Shown: positions 7,419-17,455, numbered from the stretch's first letter. The stretch: DNA of 64,000 nt from Sphingomonas sp. NFR04 (GCF_900114095.1 NZ_FORV01000001.1:248001-312000), one strand, 5' to 3'. Notes: generated from the letters alone by a model not told the origin. Translations and numbers: made by a program.

Positions 7419-8036
7419 TCAGCCGGCGATGCGGTGGGCCGAGACGATCTTCACCGGCACCTCAGGCACTTCGCCCTTGAAGCTGCCGCCCAGCGTCTTG
7501 GTCGGCGAGGTCGGCGCGTCGAGGATCTTGAGCAGCACGTCCTTGCCCTCGATCACCCGCCCGAACGCCGCATAGCCGAGATTGTCGCCGGGCTTGCTGG
7601 GATCGGCATCGAAGGAGGGCTGGTCGCCGACCATGATGGTGAACTCGCCGCGCGCGGTGCCGGGGGCGAGGCGCGGCAGCGAGAGCGTGCCGTCGAGATG
7701 CTTGATGCCCGTCTCGGTCGTCGGCTCATGCTTGATCGGCGGGAACATCTTGGCCGGCGAATTCTGGATGCCGAACTGGACGAAGCCGAACTTCTCCGCC
7801 GGCTTGACGGTGCGGTAGAACACCACGCCGTCCAGTCGCTTGGCATCGACATAGCGCAGGAAGTTGCGCGCGGAGACCGGCGCCTTGTCGAGATAGACCT
7901 CGACCACCATCGGCCCGGCGCTGGTCTCGATCTCGACCTTGGGGTTGGCGGTCGTGGATGCCGGCGACGGCGCAGTCTGCGCCGAAGCGGCCAGCGGAAC
8001 CAGGCACAAGGCCAGGACGACCAGTCTACGCAGCAT
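7419..8036 (-). CDS. Periplasmic cyclophilin-type peptidyl-prolyl isomerase
   Basis: A 205-residue protein with a Sec signal peptide (LVVLALCLVPLAASA) and a single cyclophilin domain from about residue 33. Family landmarks are the ETSAGPMVVEVYLDKAPVSA opening, VVFYRTV, and GEFTIMVGDQPSFDAD. It should catalyse cis-trans isomerisation of proline peptide bonds in exported proteins. The usual GTGxGG-type motif is replaced by a less standard segment, and the FH-F region reads FYRTVKPAEKFGFVQFG, so activity may be weak. It sits 13 bases downstream of gatB on the same strand, so co-transcription is likely without an obvious functional link. Confidence 0.9.
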   Translation of the reverse strand: MLRRLVVLALCLVPLAASAQTAPSPASTTANPKVEIETSAGPMVVEVYLDKAPVSARNFLRYVDAKRLDGVVFYRTVKPAEKFGFVQFGIQNSPAKMFPPIKHEPTTETGIKHLDGTLSLPRLAPGTARGEFTIMVGDQPSFDADPSKPGDNLGYAAFGRVIEGKDVLLKILDAPTSPTKTLGGSFKGEVPEVPVKIVSAHRIAG

Positions 8037-8049
8037 CCCCTCGCCTCCC

Positions 8050-9561
8050 TTAGCTCAGCGCCTTCTTGAGCAGCTCGTTGACAACGGCCGGATTGGCCTT
8101 GCCTGCCATCGCCTTCATCGTCTGGCCGACGAAGAAGCCGAACAGCGCTTCCTTGCCGGCGCGATACTGTTCCAGCTGGTTAGGGTTCTTCGCCAGGATC
8201 TCGGCGATCACCGCCTCGATGGCGCCGGTGTCGCTGGTCTGCTTCATGCCGCGCTCTTCGACGATCTTGCCCGGCGCATCGCCGGTCTCCAGCATGATCT
8301 CGAACACCTGCTTGCCCAGCGTGTTGGAGATCGTCCCGTCGGCGATCAGCGACAGCAGTTCGGCACCCGCCTCGGGGCTCACCGGGCTTTCCTCGATGCC
8401 CTTGCCGAGGCGGTTGAGCGCCCCGTACAGGTCCGAGAGCAGCCAGTTCGCCGCGGAACGCGCGACTTCCTGTTCGCCTTTCTTCTGGATCCGCGCGCTT
8501 TCGGCGAGCAGCGCCTCGAACCAGCGCGCGGTCTCCGCCTCGGCGGTCAGCACCGCGGCGTTGTACGGCGTCAGGCCGAGCGACTCCTCGTAGCGGCGGC
8601 GCTTGGCGTCGGGCAGCTCGGGCAGGCTCTGGCGGCACTCCTCGAGGAAGCTGTCGTCGAGTTCGAGCGGCAGCAGGTCGGGATCGGGGAAGTAGCGGTA
8701 ATCATGCGCATCTTCCTTCGAGCGCATCGAGCGGGTCTCGGCGCGGTCCGGATCGAATAGGCGGGTTTCCTGGACGATGCGGCCGCCGCTCTCCAGCACC
8801 TCGACCTGGCGACGCGCCTCGACTTCGATCGCCTGCATGACGAAGCGGACCGAGTTGACGTTCTTGGTCTCGGTCCGCGTGCCGAACGGCTCGCCGGGCT
8901 TGCGCACCGAAACGTTGACGTCGGCGCGCATCGAGCCCTGGTCCATGTTGCCGTCGCACGAACCGACATAGCGCAGGATCGCGCGCAGCTTGGACAGATA
9001 CGCCCCCGCCTCGGCCGGCGAGCGCATGTCCGGCTTCGACACGATCTCCATCAGCGCCACGCCGGCGCGGTTGAGGTCGACGTACGAGCGGTTCGGATGC
9101 TGGTCGTGGATCAGCTTGCCGGCATCCTGCTCGACATGGATGCGCTCCACGCCGATCGACTTCACCTCGGCCTCGGGATCCTTGTCGTCGAGGCTGATCG
9201 TGACTTCGCCCTCGCCCACCAGCGGGTGGAACAGCTGGCTGATCTGATAGCCCTGCGGCAGATCGGCGTAGAAGTAGTTCTTGCGATCGAAGCGCGACCA
9301 TTTGTTGATCACCGCACCGATCGCCATGCCGGTGCGCACCGCCTGGCGGATGCACTCGCGGTTGAGCGTGGGCAGCATGCCAGGCATTGCCGCGTCGATC
9401 AGGCTCACCTGGCTGTTCGGATCCGCGCCGAACGCCGTCGCCGCGCCGGAGAACAGCTTGGCGTTCGACGTTACCTGCGCATGCACTTCGAGGCCGATCA
9501 CGACCTCCCATTCGCCGGTCTCGCCCTGGATTCGGTAGCTCGATGCAGTCTTGGTCGCCAT
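8050..9561 (-). CDS. gatB: Aspartyl/glutamyl-tRNA(Asn/Gln) amidotransferase subunit B
   Basis: A 503-residue GatB, the kinase and tRNA-binding subunit of GatCAB, which converts Glu-tRNA(Gln) or Asp-tRNA(Asn) to the amidated form. Landmarks are [20 protein letters not shown] near residue 20, [35 protein letters not shown], and [13 protein letters not shown]. The C-terminal YqeY-like domain ends with [20 protein letters not shown]. It is separated from gatC and gatA by the glycosyltransferase gene and a repeat element, on the same strand as both. Confidence 0.97.
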   Translation of the reverse strand: MATKTASSYRIQGETGEWEVVIGLEVHAQVTSNAKLFSGAATAFGADPNSQVSLIDAAMPGMLPTLNRECIRQAVRTGMAIGAVINKWSRFDRKNYFYADLPQGYQISQLFHPLVGEGEVTISLDDKDPEAEVKSIGVERIHVEQDAGKLIHDQHPNRSYVDLNRAGVALMEIVSKPDMRSPAEAGAYLSKLRAILRYVGSCDGNMDQGSMRADVNVSVRKPGEPFGTRTETKNVNSVRFVMQAIEVEARRQVEVLESGGRIVQETRLFDPDRAETRSMRSKEDAHDYRYFPDPDLLPLELDDSFLEECRQSLPELPDAKRRRYEESLGLTPYNAAVLTAEAETARWFEALLAESARIQKKGEQEVARSAANWLLSDLYGALNRLGKGIEESPVSPEAGAELLSLIADGTISNTLGKQVFEIMLETGDAPGKIVEERGMKQTSDTGAIEAVIAEILAKNPNQLEQYRAGKEALFGFFVGQTMKAMAGKANPAVVNELLKKALS

Positions 9562-9691
9562 GTGCTCTTCACAAGGTAATGGGAATATGCGTGGTTCCGC
9601 CTATCGCGCGTCGCCGCCCTCAGGTCCAGCGCCCAATTGCGCGCAGCCCCCGAGTCGATTAGGCGCCGCCGATCGGGAAGCGTCGGGGACC

Positions 9692-10648
9692 ATGGCGGTG
9701 AAGGCTGAATTTCAGGATCGGGTGGCGGGTCTGCGGGTAGCTGTGCTGCTGCCCTGCTACAACGAAGAGGTGGCGATCGCCCGCACCGTCGAGGCGTTTC
9801 GCGCCAGCCTGCCCGGCGCCACGGTGTATGTCTACGACAACAACAGCCGCGACCGGACCATGGACGTCGCAGCCGCAGCCGGCGCGGTGGTGCGCAGCGA
9901 GCGGATGCAGGGCAAGGGCAATGTCGTCCGCCGGATGTTCGCCGATATCGAGGCGGACGTGTACGTCCTCTCCGACGGCGACCTGACCTATGACGCCGAT
10001 GCCGCCCCGGCACTGATCGAGCGGCTGCTCGACGAACAGCTCGACATGGTCGTGGGGGCGCGCAAGTCCGAGGTGGAATTGGCCTATCGGCGTGGCCACC
10101 GCCTCGGCAACCGGATGCTCACCGGCATGCTGGCGCGGCTGTTCGGCCGCAGCTTCAGCGACATCCTGTCGGGCTATCGGGTATTCTCGCGGCGGTTCGT
10201 GAAGAGCTTCCCGGTGCTCTCCGCCGGCTTCGAGATCGAGACCGAGATCAGCATCCACGCGCTGGAACTGCGCATGCCCGTGGCGGAGATCATCACCGCC
10301 TATGCCGCGCGGCCCGAGGGTTCCACCTCGAAGCTCTCCACCTATCGCGACGGCTGGCGGATCCTGCGCACGATCGTGACGCTGTTCCGTATCGAGCGGC
10401 CGATCCTGTTCTTCGGCAGCATTGCCGGCGTGCTGGCAGTGCTGGCGGTGCTGCTCGCCATCCCGCTGGGCGTTACCTACTGGCACACCGGCCAGGTGCC
10501 CCGCCTTCCCACCGCGGTGCTGGTCACCGGCCTGTCGATCGTCGCGACGCTCAGCTTCTTCACCGGGCTGATCCTGGACACGGTGGTGCGCGGCCGGCGC
10601 GAGGTACGGCGGCTGGCCTATCTGGCCGTGCCGATCGTGCAGGACTGA
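9692..10648 (+). CDS. Family 2 glycosyltransferase, membrane-anchored
   Basis: A 318-residue GT-A glycosyltransferase. The domain starts RVAVLLPCYNEEVAIARTVE, has the DNNSRDRT sugar-nucleotide loop and the DGDLTYD metal-binding motif, then a WRILRTIVTLF linker. Two C-terminal membrane helices follow (about residues 245-270 and 280-305). The architecture fits enzymes that transfer sugars to polyprenyl phosphate, or surface-glycan glycosyltransferases. The ATG at 9692 is preceded by GGGGA; the ORF continues upstream but that part overlaps gatB and lacks similarity to the family. It stands alone between gatB and gatA, facing opposite to both. Confidence 0.88.
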   Translation: MAVKAEFQDRVAGLRVAVLLPCYNEEVAIARTVEAFRASLPGATVYVYDNNSRDRTMDVAAAAGAVVRSERMQGKGNVVRRMFADIEADVYVLSDGDLTYDADAAPALIERLLDEQLDMVVGARKSEVELAYRRGHRLGNRMLTGMLARLFGRSFSDILSGYRVFSRRFVKSFPVLSAGFEIETEISIHALELRMPVAEIITAYAARPEGSTSKLSTYRDGWRILRTIVTLFRIERPILFFGSIAGVLAVLAVLLAIPLGVTYWHTGQVPRLPTAVLVTGLSIVATLSFFTGLILDTVVRGRREVRRLAYLAVPIVQD

Positions 10649-10650
10649 CA

Positions 10651-10784
10651 AATCCTCCCCTGCAAGGGGAGGTGTCGCGCAGCGACGGAGGGGTGAAAAC
10701 GGCGAAGGGGCGCCCCGCCCAATCAGCGGGGACACCCCTCCGTCAGGCCTTCAGCCTGCCACCTTCCACTTGCAGGGGAGGATC
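10651..10784. repeat. G+C-rich inverted repeat element (CCTCCCC family)
   Basis: It starts AATCCTCCCCTGCAAGGGGA and ends TTGCAGGGGAGGATCTTT, with two internal facing CACCCCTCCGTC / GACGGAGGGGTG units. It fills the gap between the convergent glycosyltransferase and gatA genes and could act as a bidirectional transcription barrier. It belongs to the same family as the elements at 4152, 34367 and 34586. Confidence 0.8.
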
Positions 10785-10790
10785 TTTAGA

Positions 10791-12275
10791 TTACCACCAG
10801 GCCTGCGGCCGCGCGGTGAAGCCCGCGCGCTGCTCAAGCGCGAGGCCGGCGTTGAGCACGCCCTGTTCGTCGAACGGCTTGCCGATGATCTGCAGGCCGA
10901 GCGGCAGGCCGCCCGCGTCCAGCCCGCCCGGCACGCTCATCGCAGGCACGCCTGCGAGGCTCGCCGGCACGGTGAACACGTCGTTGAGGTACATCGCCAG
11001 CGGGTCTTCCTGCTTCTCACCCAGCCCGAACGCAGCGCTAGGCGCCGTAGGCGTGAGCAGCAGGTCGCACTGGCTCCAGGCATTGTCGAAGTCGCGCGCG
11101 ATCAGCGTGCGAACCTTCTGCGCCTGGGTGTAATAGGCGTCGTAGAAGCCCGCCGAGAGCACATAAGTGCCGATCAGGATGCGGCGCTTCACCTCGTCGC
11201 CGAAGCCGGCGGCGCGGGTAGCGGCGTACATTTCCTGCAGGTTCTGGCCCTCGGCCAGTTCGCGCAGGCCGTAGCGGACGCCGTCATAGCGGGCGAGGTT
11301 CGACGAAGCCTCGGCCGGCGCAATGATGTAATAGGCCGGCAGCGCGTACTTGGTGTGCGGCAGGCTCACCTCGACGATCTCGGCACCCGCGTCCTTCAGC
11401 CAGGCGATGCCCTGCTGCCACAGCGCCTCGATCTCGGCGGGCGTGCCGTCCATCCGATACTCCGCCGGAATGCCGACGCGCTTGCCGCGCAGATCGGCGG
11501 AGAGGCCCGCCTCCCACTGCGGCACGGGCATGTCGAGCGAGGTCGAATCCTTCGGATCGAAGCCGGCCATCGCCTCGAGCATGATCGCGCAGTCGCGCAC
11601 GTCGCGCGCCATCGGGCCCGCCTGGTCGAGCGAGGAGGCGAACGCCACCACGCCCCAGCGCGAGCAGCGGCCATAGGTGGGCTTGATGCCCGAGATGCCA
11701 GTGAACGCGGCCGGCTGGCGGATCGAGCCGCCGGTATCGGTGCCGGTCGCCGCCGGGCAGAGCCGCGCCGAAATCGCCGCCGAGCTGCCGCCCGAAGAGC
11801 CGCCGGGTGCCAGCGGCGTGTTGTCGCCCGCGCCGCGCCGCCAGGGCGAGATCACGTTGCCGAAATAGCTGGTCTCGTTCGACGAGCCCATCGCGAACTG
11901 GTCGAGGTTGAGCTTGCCGAGCATGCCGGCGCCCGCTTCCCACAGCCGATGCGAGACGGTGGACTCATATTCCGGCTTGAAGCCTTCGAGCATGTGGCTG
12001 GCGGCGGTGGTCTGCACGCCCTTGGTGGCGAACAGGTCCTTCATGCCGATCGGCACGCCGGCGAGCGGCTTGAGCGTCTCGCCCGCGGCGCGCGCCTTGT
12101 CGGCGACGTCGGCGGCGGCGAGCGCATGCTCGGGAGTCTTGACGATGAACGCGTTGAGCGCGTCGGCACCGGCCACGGCGGTGTTGAACGCCTCGGCGAC
12201 TTCGCGCGCGGAGAATTCGCCGTCGCGAACGCCGTTGCGGATGGCGGCGACGCCCAGATCGGTCAGCGTGCTCAT
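10791..12275 (-). CDS. gatA: Aspartyl/glutamyl-tRNA(Asn/Gln) amidotransferase subunit A
   Basis: A 494-residue amidase-signature protein that releases ammonia from glutamine for GatB. The catalytic triad can be read: Lys in [16 protein letters not shown], the cis-Ser in [13 protein letters not shown], and the nucleophile Ser in [17 protein letters not shown]. The typical [13 protein letters not shown] follows. The length matches the family. Its ATG overlaps the gatC stop by 4 bases (ATGA), so the two subunits are translationally coupled. Confidence 0.97.
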   Translation of the reverse strand: MSTLTDLGVAAIRNGVRDGEFSAREVAEAFNTAVAGADALNAFIVKTPEHALAAADVADKARAAGETLKPLAGVPIGMKDLFATKGVQTTAASHMLEGFKPEYESTVSHRLWEAGAGMLGKLNLDQFAMGSSNETSYFGNVISPWRRGAGDNTPLAPGGSSGGSSAAISARLCPAATGTDTGGSIRQPAAFTGISGIKPTYGRCSRWGVVAFASSLDQAGPMARDVRDCAIMLEAMAGFDPKDSTSLDMPVPQWEAGLSADLRGKRVGIPAEYRMDGTPAEIEALWQQGIAWLKDAGAEIVEVSLPHTKYALPAYYIIAPAEASSNLARYDGVRYGLRELAEGQNLQEMYAATRAAGFGDEVKRRILIGTYVLSAGFYDAYYTQAQKVRTLIARDFDNAWSQCDLLLTPTAPSAAFGLGEKQEDPLAMYLNDVFTVPASLAGVPAMSVPGGLDAGGLPLGLQIIGKPFDEQGVLNAGLALEQRAGFTARPQAWW

Positions 12276-12559
12276 TCCACCACCTTCGGAACTGTGAAGA
12301 AGCCAAATTCGCCCTGCGGCGCGTTCGCCAGCACCGCCTCGCGCTGGTTGCCCTCGGTGATCACGTCGGCGCGCAGGCGCAGCGTGTTCGGGATCACGGC
12401 GGTCATCGGCGCGACATCCTTCGTGTCGACCTCGCCGAGCTGCTCGATCCAGCCGAGGATGTTGTTGAGTTCGGGCGCCAGGCGCTCGGCGTCGGCGTCG
12501 CTGATCGCGATACGCGCCAGGCTCGCCACTTTCTTCACGGTTGCGGTGTCTACGGACAT
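12272..12559 (-). CDS. gatC: Aspartyl/glutamyl-tRNA(Asn/Gln) amidotransferase subunit C
   Basis: A 95-residue GatC, the clamp that holds GatA and GatB together. The family pattern is clear: [36 protein letters not shown], then [17 protein letters not shown] and a C-terminal [13 protein letters not shown]. The longer reading frame upstream to 12640 contains nothing recognisable, so the ATG at 12559 is the start. The presence of GatCAB implies an indirect route to Gln-tRNA and/or Asn-tRNA. Confidence 0.96.
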   Translation of the reverse strand: MSVDTATVKKVASLARIAISDADAERLAPELNNILGWIEQLGEVDTKDVAPMTAVIPNTLRLRADVITEGNQREAVLANAPQGEFGFFTVPKVVE

Positions 12560-12707
12560 GCGCTTGCGCCTATCAGCCGAGCCGCGCCCCTTCAAGCGCC
12601 TGCATCGATCGATCGGCACTTGCGGTTGCATCCTTCGCACGCAACACTGGCCGGAACGCGATTGCGTCGCCGCCCGTTAATGCTGCATTGCACAATGGAG
12701 AGGCCGA

Positions 12708-13820
12708 TTGGCCCGAAAGTTTCTGTATGCGGTTGCGATCCTGATCATGCTCGGCGTTGCATCCATGTTCGCCTATCGGCTCTACGGCATCCAGCTGATG
12801 CGCCAGTTCATGGTGCCCGCCGGCGATGCCGCGGACCTGCCGCCAGCCTCGCCGCGCGACTATGCCAGGGCCGATATGTGGATCGCGCGTCCGGACAAGC
12901 CGGGCAACCCCGCGCTGTGGACGCCTGCGGGGCACACGCCCGCAGCCAATCCCCGCGCGGCGCTGTTCTTCATCCACCCGACCTCGTTCCTCGACACCAA
13001 GCAGTGGAACGCCCCGCTCGACAACCCCGACGCGAACGCCCGCGCCGAGCTGTTCCTGCGCGGCCAGGCGAGCGCGTTCAACGAAAGCGCCGCGATCTGG
13101 GCGCCGCGCTATCGCCAGGCGACGTTCGGCGCCTTCCTCACCAGCAAGGCACAGGCGCAAAAGGCACTCGACCTCGCCTATCGCGACGTCGCCGCGGCGT
13201 TCGAGGAGTTCCTGCACGAGGCCGGTGACCGCCCGATCATCCTCGCCGGGCATAGCCAGGGTGCGCTGCACCTCGCGCGGCTGCTCGCCGAGCGAGTCGC
13301 CGGCACGCCGATCGCGAAGCGCGTGGTCGCCGCCTATGTGGTGGGATGGCCGGTCTCGCTCACCGCCGACCTGCCGAAGATGGGCCTGCCCGCGTGCACC
13401 GGACCGGACCAAGCCGGGTGCATCCTTTCCTGGCAGAGCTTCGCCGAGCCCGCCGACCCGGCACTCATCATCGACACCTTCGATGCGACCAACGGCTTCA
13501 CCGGCCAGCCGCGCGCGGGCACCAAGATGCTCTGCACCAATCCCCTGACGGGCAAGCCGAACGACTCGGCCCCAGCCAGCGCCAATCTCGGTACGCTGAT
13601 CCCGGACCTCAAGCTGCAGTCCGCGCATCTCGAAGCCGGCCGGGTGCCCGCCCGCTGCGACGGGCGCGGCATCCTCAAGATCGGCGCGACTCCGCCGGAC
13701 TTCGGCCAATATGTGCTGCCGGGGAACAATTATCACGTGTTCGACTACAGCCTGTTCTGGGCCAATGTCCGCGCGGATGCGGCGCGCCGGCTGGCGGCCT
13801 TCGAGAAAAGCGCCGACTGA
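12708..13820 (+). CDS. DUF3089-type alpha/beta hydrolase, membrane-anchored
   Basis: A 370-residue protein with one N-terminal membrane segment (FLYAVAILIMLGVASMFAY) and a periplasmic or surface domain resembling DUF3089 proteins, an alpha/beta-hydrolase relative. The nucleophile elbow reads ILAGHSQGALHLARL, with Ser within GHSQG. An upstream strand reads RAALFFIHPTSFLDTK. A late histidine in NYHVFDYSLFW may complete the triad. The substrate is unknown. The start is a TTG at 12708 with GGAGAGG upstream; the next in-frame ATG would cut off the anchor. It faces away from gatC and towards the leucine dehydrogenase gene. Confidence 0.82.
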   Translation: MARKFLYAVAILIMLGVASMFAYRLYGIQLMRQFMVPAGDAADLPPASPRDYARADMWIARPDKPGNPALWTPAGHTPAANPRAALFFIHPTSFLDTKQWNAPLDNPDANARAELFLRGQASAFNESAAIWAPRYRQATFGAFLTSKAQAQKALDLAYRDVAAAFEEFLHEAGDRPIILAGHSQGALHLARLLAERVAGTPIAKRVVAAYVVGWPVSLTADLPKMGLPACTGPDQAGCILSWQSFAEPADPALIIDTFDATNGFTGQPRAGTKMLCTNPLTGKPNDSAPASANLGTLIPDLKLQSAHLEAGRVPARCDGRGILKIGATPPDFGQYVLPGNNYHVFDYSLFWANVRADAARRLAAFEKSAD

Positions 13821-13826
13821 TCCCGG

Positions 13827-14888
13827 TCAGGCAAGGACCGGCATGCGCACCCGACCTGCGGCGATCGCCGACCGCGCGAGGGTGTCGGCGGCGAAATGCG
13901 GCGGCACGTCCCCGGCTTCGGCGTGGTCCAGCACCGCTGCGAGGCGAGTGCCGGTCGCTTCGACGCGAGCGGCCACGTCCTCGGAGGTCCAGCCGAGATA
14001 TTCCCCCGCCACGTTGATGATCCCACCAGCGTTCACGACGTAATCGGGCGCATACAGGATTCCCCGGCGCGCCAGTCGCTCGCCGTCCGCCGCCGTCGCC
14101 AGCTGGTTGTTCGCCGCGCCGCATACCACGCGCGCCCGCAGCACCTCGACCGCGTCCGCGTTGAGAACGGCCCCGAGCGCACAGGGCGCAACAATGTCCG
14201 CCTGCGCCGCCAGCACCTGGCGCGTGGAGACAATTTCGGCCCCGGTCGCGACGGCAACGCGCGCCACCCGATCCGAATCGACGTCCGCAACGATCAGCCG
14301 CGCGCCGACGCCGTGCAGCAGATGCGCCAGCGCCTCGCCGACATGGCCGACGCCCTGGATGGCGACGGTGCAGTCGCCAAGCTCGCGCCCCAGCCGCCGC
14401 CGCGCGGCATGCGCCATCGATACGAAAACGCCAAGCGCGGTGTGCGGCGACGGATCCCCGCCCGGCCGCCCCGCGCGCTGGGTTAGCCCCGCGACATGCC
14501 GCGTCTCGCCCGCCACCGTCTCCATGTCCGCCACGCTGGTGCCGACGTCCTCGGCAGTAACATAGCGTCCGCCCAGACGCGCGACGGCGCGGCCGAATGC
14601 GCGGAACAGCGCGACCCGGTCGAAATCGCCCTGCGGCCGGCGCAGCACCGCCTTGGCACCGCCCAGCGGCAGGCCCGCCATCGCATTCTTGTAGCTCATG
14701 CCTTCGGCGAGCCGCGCGGCATCCGCGAACGCCGCTTCGCCATCGGCATAGTGCCAGAACCGGCAACCGCCCGCGCCCGGCCCGAGCACCGTGGAGTGGA
14801 TCGCGATCACGCCGTCGAGCCCCGCATCGGCATCCTTCAGCACCACCACTTCGTCGACCAGGCTTTCGCCCCGCACCTGCAACACCAT
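13827..14888 (-). CDS. Leucine/valine/phenylalanine dehydrogenase family protein
   Basis: A 353-residue NAD-dependent amino-acid dehydrogenase of the Glu/Leu/Phe/Val family; the length fits leucine dehydrogenase (about 350-365). Residues 1-130 form the catalytic domain, with the catalytic-Lys region MSYKNAMAGLPLGGAKAVL and TAEDVGTSVADMETVA. The Rossmann domain starts near residue 170 with VAIQGVGHVGEALAHLL. The C-terminal part contains ILYAPDYVVNAGGIINVAGE. It would oxidatively deaminate branched-chain amino acids to 2-oxo acids. The Lrp-type gene diverges from it 126 bases away, a common pairing in which the regulator controls the catabolic gene. Confidence 0.9.
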   Translation of the reverse strand: MVLQVRGESLVDEVVVLKDADAGLDGVIAIHSTVLGPGAGGCRFWHYADGEAAFADAARLAEGMSYKNAMAGLPLGGAKAVLRRPQGDFDRVALFRAFGRAVARLGGRYVTAEDVGTSVADMETVAGETRHVAGLTQRAGRPGGDPSPHTALGVFVSMAHAARRRLGRELGDCTVAIQGVGHVGEALAHLLHGVGARLIVADVDSDRVARVAVATGAEIVSTRQVLAAQADIVAPCALGAVLNADAVEVLRARVVCGAANNQLATAADGERLARRGILYAPDYVVNAGGIINVAGEYLGWTSEDVAARVEATGTRLAAVLDHAEAGDVPPHFAADTLARSAIAAGRVRMPVLA

Positions 14889-15014
14889 CTCGAACGCTCC
14901 TTTTTCCGATGTCGGGAATCTGACAGGGGCGCCGCGGTGATGCTTGCCTGATTTCGGCTCGCCAGGGACGAATGCGGGCTATATTGTTCCCGATCCTTGT
15001 ACATGCGGGATAAT

Positions 15015-15476
15015 ATGACCGACCTTGACGCATATGAGCGAAAGATTCTCCGCGAACTACAGGGCGACGCGAGCCTGACGACGGCCGAACTGGCGGATCG
15101 GATCGGCCTGTCCCCCTCCCCCTGCTGGCGCCGCGTCGACCGGCTGGAGCGTGAAGGCGTGATCCGCAAGCGGGTGGCGCTGATCGATCGCCGCAAGGTG
15201 GGGCTCAACGCCCATGTGTTCGCCCAGGTGAAGCTGAACGCGCATGGTCGCGCCAACCTCGACGAATTCAGCGCCGCGATCCGCGGATTTCCCGAGGTGC
15301 TGGAGGCCTATGTGCTGATGGGCGTGATGGACTTCATGCTGCGGATCGTGGCCGAGGACATCGACGCCTATGAACGCTTCTTCTTCGACAAGCTGAGCAA
15401 GTTGCCCGGCGTGCAGGAAATCAACTCGGTGGTCGCGCTTTCCGAGATCAAGTCCACCACCGAATTGCCGATCTGA
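15015..15476 (+). CDS. Lrp/AsnC-family transcriptional regulator
   Basis: A 153-residue leucine-responsive-type regulator. The N-terminal winged helix reads YERKILRELQGDASLTTAEL, then GLSPSPCWRRVDRLEREGVI. Residues about 65-150 form the RAM (ligand and oligomerisation) domain, with VLEAYVLMGVMDFMLRIVAE. Three in-frame starts exist (14997 TTG, 15003 ATG, 15015 ATG). The last is preferred because it gives the family N-terminus MTDLDAYERK. Its divergent neighbour is a leucine-type dehydrogenase, so control of branched-chain amino-acid degradation is likely (inference). Confidence 0.92.
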   Translation: MTDLDAYERKILRELQGDASLTTAELADRIGLSPSPCWRRVDRLEREGVIRKRVALIDRRKVGLNAHVFAQVKLNAHGRANLDEFSAAIRGFPEVLEAYVLMGVMDFMLRIVAEDIDAYERFFFDKLSKLPGVQEINSVVALSEIKSTTELPI

Positions 15477-15515
15477 GCCCTCGCCCCCGCCGGAAGAGCG
15501 CCGTATAGCGAAGCC

Positions 15516-15977
15516 GTGATCACCACCGTTCCCAGCGATTTTCGCGCAGCCCTGCCGGAAGGCGGCCGCCTGATCGGCCTCGATGTCGGCACCAAGACGA
15601 TCGGCACCGCGCTGTGCGACGCGGGCTGGAGCTTCGCGAGCCCCGCCCAACTGATCCGGCGTACCAAGTTCACCAAGGACAAGGCGGCGCTGGTCGAGCT
15701 GATCACCGCCCAGCAGGTCCGCGGCATGGTGATCGGCCTACCGCTCAACCTGGATGGCACCGACAGCCCGCGCACCCAGTCGACGCGTGCTTTCGCTCGT
15801 AATTGCGAGGACTTGGGCTTTCCGATCCTGATGTGGGACGAGCGTTGGTCCACCGTCGCGGTCGAGCGTACGCTGATCGAACAGGATGCCAGCCGCGCCA
15901 AACGCGCCGAGCTGATCGACAAGATGGCGGCCGCCTATATTTTGCAAGGTGCCATCGATGGTCTGGTAAACGCGTGA
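15516..15977 (+). CDS. ruvX: RuvX/YqgF-type Holliday junction resolvase-like protein
   Basis: A 153-residue RNase H-fold protein. The first acidic strand reads [37 protein letters not shown] is the family hallmark. The remaining acidic residues are supplied by [16 protein letters not shown] and [17 protein letters not shown]. Family members act in pre-16S rRNA maturation and are also described as Holliday junction resolvases. The GTG at 15516 is the start, with no ATG nearby. It is followed by an unrelated flagellin gene. Confidence 0.95.
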   Translation: MITTVPSDFRAALPEGGRLIGLDVGTKTIGTALCDAGWSFASPAQLIRRTKFTKDKAALVELITAQQVRGMVIGLPLNLDGTDSPRTQSTRAFARNCEDLGFPILMWDERWSTVAVERTLIEQDASRAKRAELIDKMAAAYILQGAIDGLVNA

Positions 15978-16066
15978 TTTTTTCTTGCTGCATACATTGA
16001 AGAGCACGATCCGTTTACCCTTGGCACGCTAGACTCGCCCCCAATCAACAGGGGGGACGTCGAAAG

Positions 16067-17455
16067 ATGCTGTCGATCTTGACCAACACCGGCGCGGCGG
16101 ACGCGGTCCGCGCGCTCAACGCCGCGACCGCCGAGGTGCAGGTCCACCAGGAGCGGATCTCGACCGGCAAGCGCGTCAACAGCACCAAGGACGACAGCGC
16201 CGACTATATCACCGCCCAGCAGCTGCGCAGCGATGCCGACGGCCGCCGCGCGATCGGCAAGAGCATGGCCAATGCCGGGTCGGTGCTCGATGTCGCCAAT
16301 CTGGGTGCGGAGCAGATCAGCAACGTCCTCAACAGCATCCGCGACAAGGCGCTGAGCCTGAGCGGCAACGACGCAGGCTCCAAGAACTCGATCGCCAAGG
16401 ACGTGAAGGCGCTGGTCGACCAGATCAACACCATCGCCAAGAACAGCAATCTCAACGGCATCAACCTGCTGACCGGCCGCCCGGCGACGGTGACGACCAC
16501 CAAGACCGTGACGACGATGTCGCCGTCCAGCTATCCCCCGCCCGCGCTGCCGACCATGGCCGCGCTGCCGCCGGGATCGACATTGACCAGCACCGGCACC
16601 GGCAGCACGCTGCAGACCGTCACCACCGACGCCCCAAGCGCGAACGCGGGCGACCCCGAACTCGCCACCAACGCACTGGGAATGCCGCAGGAGAATGCCA
16701 GCGCCAGCTACACCGTCGCCGGCGGTTCCCAGGCCGGCCGCATGGACGTCGCGTTCAACGCGTTCGGCGACGGCGACGTGATGGAAGTTTGGCAGAACGG
16801 CACCCGCATCGCCGCCACCGGGCAGAGCTATGCCGCAGGTGGCGGCATGGTCTCGGCCGGCAAGGCGGTAAGCGGCGAGAATATCGTCAGTTTCGACTAT
16901 GATCCGGGCAAGGGCGACCTCACCTTCCGCTTCAATCCGAACGGCGCCGACTCGGGCACCGCCTGGGCGGTCACCGGCGTCGCGCTCTACGACAAGACGG
17001 CACCGATCGCCGGCGTGTCGACCAGCGCCACGACGAGCCAGGCAAAGGGCGCCGTTCCGTTCAACTATGACGTCTCGGTGGGCCTCAAGGGCGAGAAAAT
17101 CAGCATCGGCTCGCGCGACCTTTTCACCGCGGGGCTCGGGCTCGATTCGGTCGACTGGCTCGGCGCGCTGGGCAGCGCCATCGGCGCGGTCGACGGGGCC
17201 AAGGGGCGCGTCAACGAAGCGCTCGGCCATTTCGGCACCAAGGCGCGGTCGTTCGACATTGCCAGCCTGTTCAACACCAAGCTGGGTGACGTGCTCGGCA
17301 TCGCCGTCGGCAACATCGTCGATGCCGATCTCGGCGTCGAAGCGGCCAAGCTCCAGTCCGCCCAGATCAAGCAGCAGCTCGCCGCCAAGGCGCTGTCGAT
17401 CGCCAACGATCAGCCCAAGATCCTGCTCTCGCTGTTCGACAAGAAGGCCGCATAA
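16067..17455 (+). CDS. Solitary flagellin-like protein with an unusual central domain
   Basis: A 462-residue flagellin-type protein. Residues 1-140 form the conserved N-terminal coiled coil (VQVHQERISTGKRVNSTKDD, then NIADQ-type turns changed to LGAEQISNVLNSIRDKALSL, then NSNLNGINLLTG). The last 80 residues form the C-terminal coil (LGVEAAKLQSAQIKQQLAAK, ALSIANDQPKILLSLF). The centre, about residues 145-370, begins with a Thr/Ser/Pro-rich stretch and continues as a beta-rich domain (GRMDVAFNAFGDGDVMEVWQ, ENIVSFDYDPGKGDLTFRF) resembling a carbohydrate-binding or pilin-like fold. A GGGGGG ribosome site precedes the ATG. No flagellar gene lies nearby; ruvX and pyrB flank it. Sphingomonas sp. A1 has flagellin homologues described as cell-surface alginate-binding proteins, so a surface role is possible. 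Confidence 0.85.
   Translation: MLSILTNTGAADAVRALNAATAEVQVHQERISTGKRVNSTKDDSADYITAQQLRSDADGRRAIGKSMANAGSVLDVANLGAEQISNVLNSIRDKALSLSGNDAGSKNSIAKDVKALVDQINTIAKNSNLNGINLLTGRPATVTTTKTVTTMSPSSYPPPALPTMAALPPGSTLTSTGTGSTLQTVTTDAPSANAGDPELATNALGMPQENASASYTVAGGSQAGRMDVAFNAFGDGDVMEVWQNGTRIAATGQSYAAGGGMVSAGKAVSGENIVSFDYDPGKGDLTFRFNPNGADSGTAWAVTGVALYDKTAPIAGVSTSATTSQAKGAVPFNYDVSVGLKGEKISIGSRDLFTAGLGLDSVDWLGALGSAIGAVDGAKGRVNEALGHFGTKARSFDIASLFNTKLGDVLGIAVGNIVDADLGVEAAKLQSAQIKQQLAAKALSIANDQPKILLSLFDKKAA

Noticed and set aside
16021..16038. Sigma-54-like -24 element (TTGGCACG) before the flagellin
   Set aside because: The GC of the -12 element is 12 bases from the GG instead of 10, which sigma-54 promoters do not tolerate well.
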